A stretch of 64,000 nucleotides of DNA from Rhytidiadelphus loreus. Its lineage: Eukaryota; Streptophyta; Bryopsida; Hypnales; Hylocomiaceae. Within the stretch, counting starts at the first letter, position 1; each line of letters opens with the position of its first letter. The stretch covers positions 20,031,001 to 20,095,000 of the forward strand of contig OX344765.1 in NCBI GenBank assembly GCA_947034895.1, in the 5' to 3' direction. The notes beneath the pieces are model-generated. The model saw only the letters and a program-made list of their open reading frames with translations, was not told the origin of the DNA and ran no database searches. The position numbers and the translations under genes were made by a program. Positions 1-26,837 of this stretch are shown piece after piece.

Positions 1-110
1 ATTGTGACTCCTCAACCTGATTTCAGATCAATCCATCAATCTCTACATCGCACCATGGCTCGAGCAATGCCCTAGAATGCTTGAACTCGACATTCCACTG
101 GAATGCTGGA

Positions 111-388
111 TCAGGGTTTTAGGGTTTGAACTCCCTCGTCACGCAATGTTTGGAGGATTGTGATATTACAGAGGGTGACATTAAACAGGTGCGCAGCGAT
201 AGTACCTGGGACCATGAGATACCCGGGACCGGTGCCAAGAGAATCCAGCACGCCGGGCATGACAAGCAGGTATAGGGCGGGAAGAAGCGTCCTGAAGAAG
301 GCGAGCGGCGAAAACCCCCTTTTCAAGAAAAGCTTCCCTGTCTGTCGTGTTCCTGCAGTGCCCGCAATTTCAAATCTCTGACACCATC
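111..388 (-). CDS. possible exon of a small hydrophobic protein
   Basis: An open frame on the minus strand runs from an in-frame stop near 390 to a TGA at 111-113 with no ATG, so if real it is a terminal or internal exon. It reads as strongly hydrophobic protein with pyrimidine- and G/C-rich third positions, including the stretches FFRTLLPALYLLVMPGVLDS and AAHLFNVTLCNITIL, which could be one or two membrane segments. Acceptor-like AG sites occur just upstream (rc of 'ctgcag' near 353-358 and 'gtcag' near 384), and a CAG|GTAC donor-like site lies inside the frame, so the exon may stop earlier. The plus strand is also open here (160-381) but reads less like protein. I do not recognise the family. 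Confidence 0.3.
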
Positions 389-390
389 AA

Positions 391-1222
391 TGATCCGTTG
401 AAGCTAGGTTTCTAAATTTATCGTTCCTCGATTTGAACACCAGATAATCATTAATGTCTCCCAAACGCCAGGCCGACTCTCGTCATTGGCTTTGGTTGCT
501 ACAGTATTGAATCCATGCCCTCTTTGCCGCAACCCCTGCTCCAAGAAAGGAATGTGAGTGGTTGGTAAATAGTTCTCCATTGGCGATGAAATTATCTCTT
601 TTGAGGTTAGAGGCCGTGAATGCCTTCAATATAGGTTTCGGCATTTTATATTTGAAGGAGTTTTATTATGTTCTTGATCTCGTGAAAGCTGTCAGAAAGA
701 GTTGAGGAGGTGGTTTGAATACCATTCGCATTTCTGTTCGAATTTGCTACAATATTTGTAGAGAGCTTGCACGGTGGGTAGGTTATTTCCAGTTATGAAA
801 AGATTGGAGTGCGGATGATTATGATTGCAATCGTCAGTGTATGGAACTGTCACAAGTTCGAATGGTAGTCAGGATCATTCACTGTGGAGATTTCCCCCAA
901 TTGAAGAGCGAGAATCCAAGTGTTAAGGTGCTTTTAATCGTGAATACAAGAAGCGGGCATTGCAATCTTGGGGGATTAGTTTCTTGGCGTAATGGCTTGG
1001 TGCTAATGGATCCTTGGAGAAGCCGTTGCACCTACAGCGAGTTTCCTATTGTAGAGCGCGGCTTGCTGAAATTGGATCACTGCTGAGGGTGATGGCAATG
1101 CTCACCCCTCTAATTTTAACGAAGTGGAATTGGAAAGCGTGCGGGACTGGAGAGAATGGGTAGCGCGGATCTTGAAAAGAAGTGCGTAGGGCCAGAAACG
1201 AGGTTGAGATAAGATAGCGAAG
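391..1222. promoter_or_regulatory. upstream region / presumed promoter and 5' leader of the polymerase theta gene
   Basis: No convincing gene, RNA or repeat is visible. Short open frames on both strands (for example 841-1086 +, 1046-1282 -) have no family resemblance. The segment ends at the first coding ATG of the polymerase gene, so it should hold the promoter and 5' leader. No clear TATA box or other core element stands out. Confidence 0.4.
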
Positions 1223-15641
<14,419 letters not shown>

Positions 15642-16320
15642 ACCACTGGGATAAGTTATAGGTTGTCCCATTCTCAGGGACTAATTTTACAGTTACCATT
15701 CTTCTAGAACAATTTTATTCTAGATGTACAGTTACATGTGATATCGCAGGAAAACGGAGAGCAGTGGACACAATGTACTATAATCAGATACGAAGGATTC
15801 TGCACGAGTAACACTGATCAACTATTTTGATCCGAGTTAGGAGACCTTTTTATAGTCAGAATATTGTTACTTAGTTTGCAAGATTAGTCTCAAATGTCAT
15901 TATTTTTGGTTCCAAAAAAGGGTTGTGTACGCTATGTGTACCCTTAAGGACCAACTATCTCATAGGGAAAACGAACCATTTTAGAGATTTCATAAAATTG
16001 TCATGTGATTGAACTTTCTGAGGATTCGTGGCTGAGCATTCAAGAATTTGTCAACTGATTGTGGCTATGCAGTTGAAAGTTCTCACTCAGCGTTCTCAGT
16101 TTTGTTTTCTAATATAAACATCAAGACATCATGGAAAAACATTTGAGCAACCATTGAAGGCCCGGTTTACATCAGAAAGGAAGGGGACAGAAAATTGAGA
16201 ACTCTCCCTCTCCAAGACTCCTCGTTTGTCATTGAGAGGCGGTCCTCCTTTGGAGATGAAGATCTTTGAAATGGTGTCAATTGTGAATTGCCAAGAAGGT
16301 ATGAAATGGCAAAAATATTA
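15642..16320. other. 3' flank of the polymerase gene, no further gene seen
   Basis: AT-rich sequence that presumably holds the 3' UTR at its start. No strong AATAAA hexamer was located close to the stop, and no open frame resembles protein. Confidence 0.5.
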
Positions 16321-16845
16321 CTCCCTCTGTCCCAAAATGATCTTCTTGCTAGACAAAATGTTCATGAAAATAACAAATTTTAAACCTATTTAGCATTGTA
16401 AGTAGAGTTTGGTGCATTCCTAGCATCCTAGAAATTTTGTGAGTTTGTGAGCCCTTTTCAAAGTGCAGTTTTGGAATAGTGAAAAGTAGAATTCTTTTGG
16501 GCATTTTCAAGGTGCACTGGTGGGCACTTAATTGTTGAGTGTGAGGTAATCATTTTATAAGCAATTAGCATGGGCCCCAAACCATATATAGACCTATGTT
16601 CCACCTCCCAAAACTTCATCTCCTTCAATTGGGCAACACTCTAAGAGATGCAGAAAATAAATAAGAATAGTATTGATTGACCCCTTGAATCATTTCATTT
16701 GTTTTTTTGATTGATGATCACAGGATGGAAGAGGAACTACTACTCGGAGTAGTTTTGTTGGTCCCAAATAGCAATCAAAAGTCAAATATGACTAATTTGC
16801 AGTGTCACAAAGTGCACTAAGAAGATCATTTGGGGACAAAAAATT
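16321..16845. mobile_element. Stowaway-like (Tc1/mariner-type) terminal inverted repeat element
   Basis: The left end CTCCCTCTGTCCCAAAATGA, preceded by TTA, continues TCTTCTTG. Near 16819-16838 the inverse AAGAAGATCATTTGGGGACA appears, after which the expected AGAGGGAG tip is lost. This tip sequence is typical of plant Stowaway MITEs, which duplicate TA. At about 520 bp it is long for a MITE and has no transposase frame. The right border is approximate. Confidence 0.55.
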
Positions 16846-19670
16846 AAGGCCAATAGGAAGATAATTTGGAGGCAAAGGAAGTTTTTTAAATCAAAAATTG
16901 TGCTTTTCAACTAGGACCTCTAGAATTTCAGTGAATTCCATTGTTTGAGGTGGGTTTGACTATATTTTCAAGGGGCTTGAAATTTGAGGACTTTTGTTGT
17001 CATATAGGTAAAAAGTGCGTTTCACATCATTGAATCTTCTTGGAGACCCGTGACTTCTCATTTCATGGTGTAAATCCATTTTCTCAATTTTAGCCAATCA
17101 AATTAAAGCCTTAAAAAGTCTAGCCCCTTCACCTATCGATTTGATAAAAATTGGCCTACGGAAACTTAGAAAATTGCATACGTAAAGTTCATAGCCTCTA
17201 GAGCTTTCCAACACTAATTAGTGTTTGATAGAATAAAGAAGGCATATACTAATTATGGACCCTCTAACTTTCATTTTGTCTCTCTATTACTATCTACATC
17301 TATCCAACATTTAGTCCCAAATCTCTTAAGAGAGATTGACTTCCAAATAATTAGTGAAATTATAAAATTTGGACCTTAATTTGGACGTCAAGCCTTGATT
17401 TCTACCGTTAAGGCATGACTTTTTATTTCAACAAGGCTCTTGATCATGACCTTCTATTAATCCCTACACTAAAGGTGACATCTATTGGGTGGATGACATA
17501 CATTTTTAAGAGCTTGCTCCAAGAGCTATATTAAAAAGACAATGGATGTCTAAGTATATTGGAAAAAGAAATTTTATTGCTTAGTAATGTTACTTTAACT
17601 TTGTCACTAGATGCTTTATGATTATTGGGCAAGGTTTTATATCATATGGGAAGTAAATGAGTACTTGCAAAATGAAGATTCTATGTCTAGATTCTATTCT
17701 CAAGCTATAATTCATTTTGCTTTGAATATCCCAAATCTACATTCCCAAAGGTTAATCCTAAAACAACACTATTGGCCAATTTGTATCCCTTGGACAACTT
17801 TACGAAACCATCAAGGAGAAAAATAGATATTCTTTCATCCAAATTTCCTTGAGGAATTGCTTGAACTCATTTGCAATGGATGGTGTTGAAAATTCACTTA
17901 GACTAGTATTATTGGCTTTTCTAAAGTAGAAAATTTATAGTCTATGAATCACCTTGTAAATTATTTTGATAGTTTTAGGCTTGTTGCTCTTACTTTGAAT
18001 TTTAGCCATTAAAACAATCTTTTTTGAATTTGAGACCAACCAATGAAATGAAGTTTATCAACAATAGCTATATTGAAATTTGAAATTTGAAAAATTGTTC
18101 CAAAAAGTGAACGTTTTATTGAAATGCAAACTTTGGATGAATAACTATGATCTGTTGATTTTTTTGTTGAAAAATGGCACAAAAATAGCTAGTTTACACT
18201 ATAATATACATATATGGGTAATTTTTTCAGATTTTTAAAGCATATTCTGAATTTGGTATGAATTTTTTTAATGTTTTCATCAATATCTAAAGGTAATTTC
18301 AAATTTCTGAAAAAATAATCTTAAATTTTTATGATATATGGAAGACTTGTCATTTCTTCTCTGAAAGAATGAATATAATAAATTTCATCCATAAATAGTC
18401 ACAAAATAGAAAAATAAAAAATAGACATTTTGAAGTTCAACTTTGTGGTCATAGACTCATACTTTCATGTTTAACTGCGAAAGGATAAACCTATGACAAA
18501 GGATTCAAGCCTTTCAATCCTTCACTATATTTGCTGCCATTTGCAACTATATATTAATGATTTTTTTTCAGAGATGAAAGCATAGGACTTTTAGGAAATA
18601 CAAAAATTTCAAATTGTTTTTATCTCTTTACAATAAATGTACAGAAAATTCATATCAAATACAAAATATGCTAAAAAAATCTAAAATTTTCACCATATGT
18701 ATATATTAGAGTGCATAACATCATGGTATAAACCAAAGTTACTTTGTCATTATAAAATTGTAAAATCAACATACCATGGTTATAGGCCAAAAATTCAAAT
18801 TGCAATAAAATTTAAAATTTTTAAAATTTTTAAAATTTTTCAATTGGAGTAGAAACTCCACTTAATAAACTTCATTTCAGTAATTGAGTATAAATTTAAA
18901 AAATATCATTTTTATACCTAAAATTCACATCAAGAGTATAGAGTAAGAAATGGCCAAAATACACTACTAACTAGGGTAATCTGTGGATTAAGTATCTTCT
19001 TCTTTTGAAAAAATAATAATACAATAGCAAGAGAATATTAAATACTATTCACTCTTTAGAAATTTACACAAAAAACTTCTTCCTTCCAAAATTGGATTGA
19101 AAAATGCTCCTACAACTCCCTACAAGTCCCTCTTGAAATCATCAAAAGGACACAAAAATATCTTCACCTTCGCCTTTCAGTATTAATCCTAGGACACTAG
19201 AGATACTAAGTAACCAATGATAGAGACTCTTTCTATGTAAGATTGAAGTGTACATGTTTATCTTTGGAATTTTGTGTAGAAAGGAGAGGTCCTAGATGAT
19301 ATTTTGACCTCCAATGAGTGATCTTTTTAAGCAAAAGACACAAAACATCTTCACCCTTGTTTTCGGGTTAATTCTAAAAGAATAGAAGGACGCCATGGAT
19401 ACTAAGTGTCCAATGGATGATAGAAACTAACTCCTATGTAAGATAGAAGTGTAGAGGTTCCAATCCTTGGAATTTTGTGTGAAATAGGGAGGTCTTACAC
19501 AATAGTTTAACCTCAAATTAATGAGTGTTCTTGTTTTTTATTTAAACAAATGATTAACACAATACCCAAAAGGATTTTTATAGTGACCAAGCTTCTCCTT
19601 CTAGGGTAGTATATCCAACTCTCCAAGCTTACATGCACAAGCAAGGCTTAACTGTTCATTTTGTCATCAT
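16846..19670. other. AT-rich intergenic DNA, nothing recognised
   Basis: Very AT-rich sequence with homopolymer and short palindromic stretches, for example the AAATTTTTAAAATTTTT repeats near 18812-18840. The short open frame 17611-17826 is AT-driven and unconvincing. No RNA gene seen. Confidence 0.5.
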
Positions 19671-19876
19671 TTAACCCTTAAAGGATAGATTGGTGACCGC
19701 AAAAATCATCCCTTTGGTTACCGTGTGAATCATTCGCCTACGAAATTGCAAAAGTACTCATTGAAAGTCCTCCCTTTTTCACAACAAAATTCCGAGGATG
19801 AATAGTTGCAAATCTTGTCCTACTAGAAGGATTCTCTATCATCCATTAGATGCCAAACATCCTCGTCAACATTTAA
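19671..19876 (+). mobile_element. TTAA-flanked miniature element, subfamily A, copy 1 (right tip eroded)
   Basis: Starts TTAACCCTTAAAGGATAG and contains the subfamily A core GAGGATGAATAGTTGCA and TTCTCTATCATCCATTAGA. Its right tip has decayed to CCTCGTCAACAT before the TTAA that begins the next element. Confidence 0.65.
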
Positions 19877-20102
19877 CCCTTAAGCGCTCCGACGTCCATA
19901 TTCTGGATGATGAACAGAGGACTTCGAGGCGCTGTTTTGTGCAACTAACTTTTCATTCATCCAATGTAACACTTGAATCTTGAAAAGACAACCTTCTTTA
20001 ATGATCAATTTCATGAAAATTGCGGTAAATGATATTTTTGTAGAAAGATATAAGCAAAAATGCGTCAAAATTAGAAAAAGGATTGAGGCGTTAAGGGGTT
20101 AA
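19873..20102 (+). mobile_element. TTAA-flanked miniature element, subfamily C, between two subfamily A copies
   Basis: The 230-bp element starts TTAACCCTTAAGCGCTCC and ends GAGGCGTTAAGGGGTTAA. The tips are inverted copies and its TTAA sites are shared with the elements on either side. The interior is unrelated to subfamily A by eye. No coding capacity. Confidence 0.6.
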
Positions 20103-20328
20103 ACCTTAAACGACGAGCTGGTCACTGTGGAAATCATCTGTTTTGGAACCATGTGAATTGTTGGCTTAAAAAAAATGCAAAAGCAATCATTGGAAACCAA
20201 ACTATTGTAGAAGACATTTCCTTTTCACACAAAATTTGGAGGATGAATAGTTGCACTTCTGTCCCATGTAGAGAGATTCTTTGTCATTCATTAGCCAAAA
20301 AGCATACTCCGCGCCGTTTATGGGTTAA
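20099..20328 (+). mobile_element. TTAA-flanked miniature element, subfamily A, copy 2
   Basis: The 230-bp element starts TTAAACCTTAAACGACGAG and ends CGCCGTTTATGGGTTAA. The core GGAGGATGAATAGTTGCACT matches copies 1, 3 and 4. A second tip-like CAAGGGTTAA follows immediately (to 20336), suggesting a remnant of another insertion. Confidence 0.7.
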
Positions 20329-20338
20329 CAAGGGTTAA

Positions 20339-20936
20339 CAAGTGTCCAAAATTCCAAATTTTCCACACCTTGATAAAAAAATAAATGTAAAAATGTGCCC
20401 TCCATTAAATAGTTGGTAAAAGTTGGCATGTTTGTTTCCAACTGATCCCATGCAGTAGAGTAGATTAAAAGGTCCTCAACTAAATCCAAAGAAAAATTTC
20501 CAAAATTTCCAAAAAAATTCAAATTTATCATCAGTGAATAAAAAATTAAAGTTTCCAAGTTAACTTTTCCCCCAAATAAAAAAGGTTTGGAGCTGCCCTG
20601 GCTGGCCCAAGTTCTCGCAGCTGCCGACATGGACACTTGGTTTCCCCTCCGGCCTCCGTCGTCTTCAAGATTTTCCGAGGGACGCTCCCGATTTCAAGGA
20701 GCTTTTGATGCTTGCAATCGGAGAGACAGACACGGCAGGGGGTAATAAGCTTCGATACAGGCAGGGGGAGGAGACAGCCTTGCCGGACAACATTCATAAG
20801 AATCCATAGCCATTCGTAGCAAGTGAAGTCATGGCAAGTTACGGCAGTTTGTAGCAATTCGTGGCGAGTTATAGCAATTTCCGGCAGTTTGTTTGCAATT
20901 CGTATCCATTTGTAGCAATTTGAGCTATTTGCGGCC
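20339..20936 (+). promoter_or_regulatory. upstream region and leader of the membrane-protein gene
   Basis: AT-rich to about 20570, then higher GC up to the ATG. Between about 20805 and 20932 a degenerate repeat of units like GTAGCAATTCGTGGCGAGTT and GCAATTTCCGGCAGTTT occurs about five times, probably within the 5' leader. No TATA box is obvious. Confidence 0.4.
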
Positions 20937-23900
20937 ATGGGGGATTCGACGGACTTCTTCGAGGATTTGAGAGAACGAGAAGCGACCAAAGCGAAAGCTC
21001 CCGAACCCGAGCCCGAGCCAGCTTCTGCTCCCCCTGCTCCGGATTTGGAAGCGCCCTTGTTGGAGGATCCCCCGCCCCAGGAGGAGCACAACCAAGGCAT
21101 TCAGGAACAGGAGCCTGAACCTCCGCCGGTGTTAGAGCGAGCTCCTCCTCCGGAACGGGACCCGTTGCTGTACGTGTGCCGAGTGCTCAGCATCGTCACG
21201 GTCGTGGGCGCTTTGTTGTGTCTGGTGGTGAACGCCATTTCGCTCTTTCGATCCTTCGACTACCGTGGCTTCGACTACCGCGTCAGTGTAGGATGCCTGC
21301 CTTTCATTTTGCATTTTGAGTTTCGGATTAGGTTTGTGAATTTTCTTTTGGATTTCGAGGTCGGATGGGAATTTTCTTTTTAGACTGATTTTTATTTTTT
21401 TTATGAGTACATGAAATTTTCTTTGCTGATGCTGGTGATACCCGTCTGAATCATACTTTCGCACAATATGATCCACTCTATTATTTGCTTGAGAATTATG
21501 AATGATTGGTCTTTTTAGGGGTTAATTTCAGTTGGTTTAGGTGCAGATGACCTAAATGGTACATTCTTTCACTCAATGTTGCAGCTATGATGAGGGAGAA
21601 CTGGCGGCAAGTGTAAGATGAGCTGGTTCATTCTCCTAAAAAAAATTGACACAGAATCAAAATTCTGATAAACTGCTGGGAATATTTTTTAAAAGAACAT
21701 ATTTCAAGTGAAAGTTTAAGAACTAACAACAATGTCAATGAGAAACTGACTACTAATTGGGGATTATGAGTTTTGGCTGTTTTGGGCTAAATTTTTCCCG
21801 GACACCGTGTTGCAGGTGTTTGTGGGCATCATGCGGTGCTATACAGTGGCCATTGCAGTTTTAGTTATTCTGGCCGAGACTGAATGGCAGGCGCTCTTCA
21901 GATGGTGGAGGGTGCGTATTCTGTTTCTTTTATTTGTGTTTTTGTTTTAGAATTTTTTTACTTGCATGTAGTCCCATGTGTAATTTGATTAATCAGAAGT
22001 GGAAAATTTTGCTGTAGTGTTTTTTGTCGGAGAGTCATTACTTGTCTGGATTTTAGATTGTATTTTGTATTTTGTTGCGTGTGCAGATATTGGAGTTTTG
22101 GGTTGGTCGCGGTCTTCTCCAGGTTCTGTAAGTACTCAAACTTTTAACCTATTTGGAGTTTGCCTTCGTTTGCCTGTGATTAGTCATTCCAATATGTATT
22201 TGACTAGAGAATTTCATGACCATTAAGGTACAGTCGTTAAATTGTTGTGCTTCATTTTACGAGAAGGAATGCATAAACTACCCGTTTAATTTGATAGTAA
22301 GGGCTCCGATGGCCGGAGTAGAGGTTTTAGGGTGAGGTGGCAACGCTCTAGTTCTTAGATTCGCAAGCTTCGAAATCTCTTATCACCACTAGCACTATCT
22401 CACTCATTCGTAGGCGATTTTGATTTTGAGAAAAAACTTTGATTTGATACCCAATTGGTGCCTAGATGTGGAAGAAATGTCCAAAAACATACCCCAGTAA
22501 GGTTGGGGCAGTAAATAATGAGACAATCTTTCCATAATATACTTGTTCTCCAATAAGTCCTTAAAGGACACTACTATTCTCACACTTGTTCTTATGGAAA
22601 CACAATTGTGACCTTGGATGACCCTCATTCTAGCCCTAACCCAATTACACCAAGAATTTGTTTTTTTGATACAAATGCGATTGTTTCAGGCTCCTTTATA
22701 GGGGCAGATCGATAGGCCCTCACCCTATACAGTTGTTTGATTGATGTGCTTCTTCTCTTTTTCCAGCGATAACAATCGATTCAACCAGATTCATCCATAT
22801 GACATAATCAATGGGTTGCAGGGTTGCAGTGCTGACAAGAGTGTTGAAAAGACAGAGTGGCGAGACCTCAGCTGAGGGTTTACTTCACGAAATTGCGAGT
22901 TGGTGGCTTTTTGGCTGTGGGATTCTGTATATTGTAGCTGTGAGTACCTTTCCATGTTGGTTGAACTGCTTATTTCAGATATTGAATAAGAGGATGAACT
23001 GTTTGATTTCCTTTCATCAGCTTTTGTATTTGAAACCTGTGTAAACCTAGGGTGGTAGTTGTTACGGTTCCAGTACTTCACGTGGCATGACTTTTGTTGG
23101 CCTACTAATAAAGGCTAGGGATATTGCAGGGATTGTTGTGTTTAGGACGCATAAAGCATAACCGTTTGAAAAAGCAGAACTGGCGTCACCAAGCCCAGAA
23201 GGACCTTGAGGTAAAGCCCACCTTTCTCCTGCTAGTGTAAATAACTCATTGTTTGCAATTTCACGCATTGTTGTTTGAGATTGTTCATTCTGTATGTACT
23301 GCAGGTGGCATGGGTTTTCTACACAACATGAATGAGACCTAATATTGCACATACTGTGAATCAGAATTTTGTGAGATGTTGGTTGTAATATTTAAGAATC
23401 ATGGAACGCACCAAAGAGAAATATGACTGTTGTCTTCCATGAAAATGATGAATACTCCCTGCAAGCCTATTTTCTTTTGAGGTCTTGGAGGGCTAAGTGA
23501 AGCTTCTGCTTCTACGGAGCAGCAATGACCAGTTTCTTCAGTAATTAGCCTTATTTGGATGTAATGGTCCAGTATTTGCTCAGTCTTTGTGCAGTGCTTA
23601 TGAAATCATCAGTAATATGAAAGCAGAACCTTACTATGAAAAATAACATACCAACCCACGGGAGTGGCAAGGGATGTTATTTCCATGATGCGCACAAAGT
23701 ACCAAACATAACCTCCATGCTTGGATTTGTGCAATTTGTGTGCAATTATGTTCAAATCACAGGGTCTAATGATTACATCATGATTGATTTTTTTGGATTG
23801 CGTACGATTATGCTCAATTGAGGGTCTAAAAGTACGTCATGATTGGTTGGATCTAGTGCAGTCATAATAAGGGTCTAAAAAGTACATCGTGAGGCTGAAG

Positions 23901-24094
23901 GACACGATTATGAGATTTAATCTTGTTCTCCATATCCAATGCTTGGTTGTCACCTCTACAGGAAATGGGTTCTCTTCAGCTAACAATTGTCCACTTTATA
24001 CAGTATTCATGCCTTTGTCCTTATGTGTCTATTTTTTTTTCAGGAACTGCACAGACGGAGAGCAGACTTGGAGGGTCAGCTTGCAAAGCATTGA
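20937..24094 (+). CDS. multi-pass membrane protein, 243 residues, six exons
   Basis: Exons: 20937-21281, 21816-21911, 22087-22127, 22822-22939, 23130-23210, 24044-24094; total 732 bp with phase kept throughout. The ATG sits in a good plant context (GCGGCCATGGGG). The N-terminal ~75 residues are acidic and Pro/Glu-rich, so probably disordered and cytosolic. Hydrophobic segments are at about 78-103, 117-136, 152-170 and 186-206, with a conserved-looking LAETEW between the second and third. The tail RIKHNRLKKQNWRHQAQKDL followed by EELHRRRADLEGQL is charged and probably coiled-coil. The layout resembles plant membrane proteins of the COPI-associated/TVP15-like group, but this is an impression and not a firm assignment. 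The exon 1 donor is weak (GTCAGT after CGC at 21281); an alternative six bases later (at 21287, adding two codons) also keeps the frame. Confidence 0.75.
21365..21525 (+). mobile_element. right-hand part of a subfamily B TTAA element in intron 1 of the membrane-protein gene
   Basis: It ends TTGGTCTTTTTAGGGGTTAA like the polymerase intron copies, and its interior has CTGATGCTGGTGATAC, CTGAATCATA and CACAATATGATCCA, matching their order. The left tip is not recognisable. Confidence 0.45.
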
Positions 24095-26837
24095 TTTTCT
24101 AAAGCAGGTTAAGATAATGGTTAAGATAATGTTGAGTGTCATCTCATTACAGTTAGTTACATACATGTTCTTGATCATTTGATCTCTATTTTCTTCACAA
24201 AGCTTGTCCAGTTAGATCACAAATGCTTGAGCTTAAAAGAGTCCCGCCACTGAGGGTATGTGGATGTAGATAAATGTTACAAAGATGACCACATTTGTAC
24301 TTTAATTAGATATTTGATTGAAAAACAGATGAAAGCTGGGGTTAGTAATTTCCCGTCTAATTGCTGGTTTTACCAAGTTTAGATATCAGAAAATTCTAGG
24401 ACTTTCTGTGCTTCAATGGTCTTGTGGAGAGTGTATTGCACCCCACCTGAAAACTGAAGGAGGTGGATGTATACTAGTAGTGTTTTTAATGTGTGTGCCT
24501 TTAGTATTTGGTATAAATATGTGTTCAATTTTCCAAGGGGTGAGAGTTTTAATTTTTGTAAAGATACTGCTATTGAGATGAATTAAGATCCATTTTTATT
24601 TTCCTCTTAATTTCATTATCAATTTTGAACCATATATAAATGACCAATATCAAGTGAGATATAAGTGTTTTAAATTTGGATTATAGTACGGAGCATTGGT
24701 AGAACCTCACTTAGTGCATGGTGCCAAGACTAAGGTAGGAGGTTCAAATGTTGGAGGGGCAATTACAACCGCCCAGTAGAATTGCCATGAATAGTATACA
24801 AAGTTTCAAAAATGGATCATAGTTCCTTCAATGTGCTTTTTTGCTTTTTAATGGTGTTCTTAAATCCCTTTGAGTAAAATATACCTTCATGTAAGGCTAA
24901 AATAAATGAAGCATGATGTGGATCATTTTGTGAGAGTCAAAATTATAGAAACTTCCTAAGTTTGAAGAGCTCCATTCATAGGCTGATTTTGATTAAGATT
25001 GGTTGAGTCTATGAGCACCAATAGCTTACCTATGCACCTTTCACTTTGAAAATTCATAGTTAATTCATTCTAAGTCAAAAAATTACGATTTAAATTGTCA
25101 ATGAATTGTTTTTGTTTTCTCTTTCTACCAAAAATATGTGAAAAATGTTATACTCTACTAATTTTGTAATGTTGGCTCTAACTATATTACTTTTTAGAAA
25201 AAAGTGTTTCAAATTGGGCCCACCTACAAACTACACTTCCAAATTGCATAATTAATAGTTATACACTAAGAGAGGTTCTACTTGTAGTTATTAACAAAAC
25301 TTTGGTGATTCATAAATTGATAAATAAATAGTCATCATTCATCTTAAGGGTTTTAATTATATAATTTTATGCATGTGATTTGAAATAATGTAATTGTGAA
25401 TTCTTCTAGGATTAACGAAACAAAAAATTACTATAGCATTAGTTTTTTTATTTGTAAAAAATTGATATCAAAGCAATGAAGATAATTCTCAAAAACAAAA
25501 GCAACACGGACATTTAATTGTTACACTATTCAACAAGATGCTTGAAAGGCCGTTTTGCATCCTTGGATGATTTTGGAGAGGCCTCAAGGATGGGAAGAAA
25601 ACATTTTTTCATTCTAATTCTTTTGGAGAAGTTACTTATCTTGATTTGAATGGATGGTATTGGATATTCCTTCCTAATAATATTTGTTGACTTTCCTACA
25701 CAAGCAAACGGAAAATCTATACCTTAAATTAGGTTGTTTGTTTTGTTTGTTTGAGAACTCAAAAACTATGAGTCCCTTACTGGTGTTCTTGGTACCATTG
25801 GAAAAGCTCTTTGTAAAGAGGGGTGCATAGACTTTGTTTCGTGGCATTTGGAAGGGTACTAAATTTCAAAGTTTGAAAGGTACTAAATTTCAAAGTTTTT
25901 ATGAATTAAAAAAAATTGAATTAAATTATCTTTTGTTTTGTAAAAACCATAACTTTCACATTGCATGCCCAAACACCACAAACCAAAGCCCTTGCACTTT
26001 TTAATGCATAAAGCTTTTTATTCATATCAAGAATGCAACCTCAACCTCAACCCCCTGTAGTGCACTAAAGATATTGTGTTTCAAAGTTTAAAAAAATTCT
26101 TTTCATGAATTTTTTTCACTTTATAATAAAAAATTCAAAGTAATTTGAAATTTTCACACAAACAATTGTTTCTTTTGTAAGAATTGTAAAAGTCATGTGA
26201 TTACATCTCTGCCAAATGGAAACACTGAACAGTTGCAAAATGGAAACAGACAAAGGGGTGTCCATAGGTGTCCATAGAATACAGGTGCAATGAAGGACAT
26301 TTGCAGCGAACACATGCAAATTTTAACCGTCTTCATGGTAAGCAAACTTCATAATCAGGGTTGCCCCTAACAAATCAACTGATTTCAGTTTTTGTTATTA
26401 TAGTGAGCAATGCTGGAAGAGTTAAAATGGTGGCGTATGGGACACTTCCTCAATTGCCAAAGGCACACGTGAGGGAATGTAGCTTGCACAATCGTAAGAA
26501 CTAGCAAATATTCCAGAAGGTAGATTATGGAACCTAAACCCTCACATTGCCACACAGGAGTCGGAACAGGAGGAAGAGGGCAATTGATCCAATAAAATCA
26601 TGCCGTGCAGCCACTTTCCTAGCGTTCACAAAAGATGTTTTAAATGGTACTACAGTTAATACAAAAAAATAATGAAACTGGGTTTCATCATCCCACTCTT
26701 GCCCTCAAAGTGACTGCACAGTTGTACTCTCCACTACCATCCAAGTGGCACAAAAGAAACTAAGGCGGAATTCGCAGGGTAAATGGAAGTGAAAGTCAAC
26801 GAAATACAGACCTCCTCGCCAAAATTTCAAAATCTCA
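24095..26837. other. spacer between convergent genes
   Basis: AT-rich. It should contain the 3' UTRs of the membrane-protein gene and, on the minus strand, of the demethylase gene. Apart from the tRNA-like stretch near 24690 and a short duplicated GGTACTAAATTTCAAAG near 25853-25900, nothing recognisable is present. Confidence 0.5.
24686..24790 (+). mobile_element. possible tRNA-derived SINE head
   Basis: An A-box-like ATTGGTAGAACC (24695-24706) is followed about 40 bp later by a B-box-like GGTTCAAATG (24741-24750), the arrangement of a pol III internal promoter. It does not fold into a clean tRNA, so a SINE relic is likelier than a tRNA gene. No 3' tail or target duplication was identified. 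Confidence 0.3.

Noticed and set aside
160..381. Plus-strand open frame near the left edge
   Set aside because: No ATG at its start, and its reading looks less protein-like than the overlapping minus-strand frame; it is probably the shadow of that frame or chance.
20937..21383. Reading the first membrane-protein exon through to its stop
   Set aside because: The continuation after 21281 loses protein character, and the next segments join in phase to a better four-segment membrane protein.
24695..24750. Functional tRNA gene
   Set aside because: The A- and B-box-like motifs are present, but no acceptor stem or anticodon arm can be drawn.
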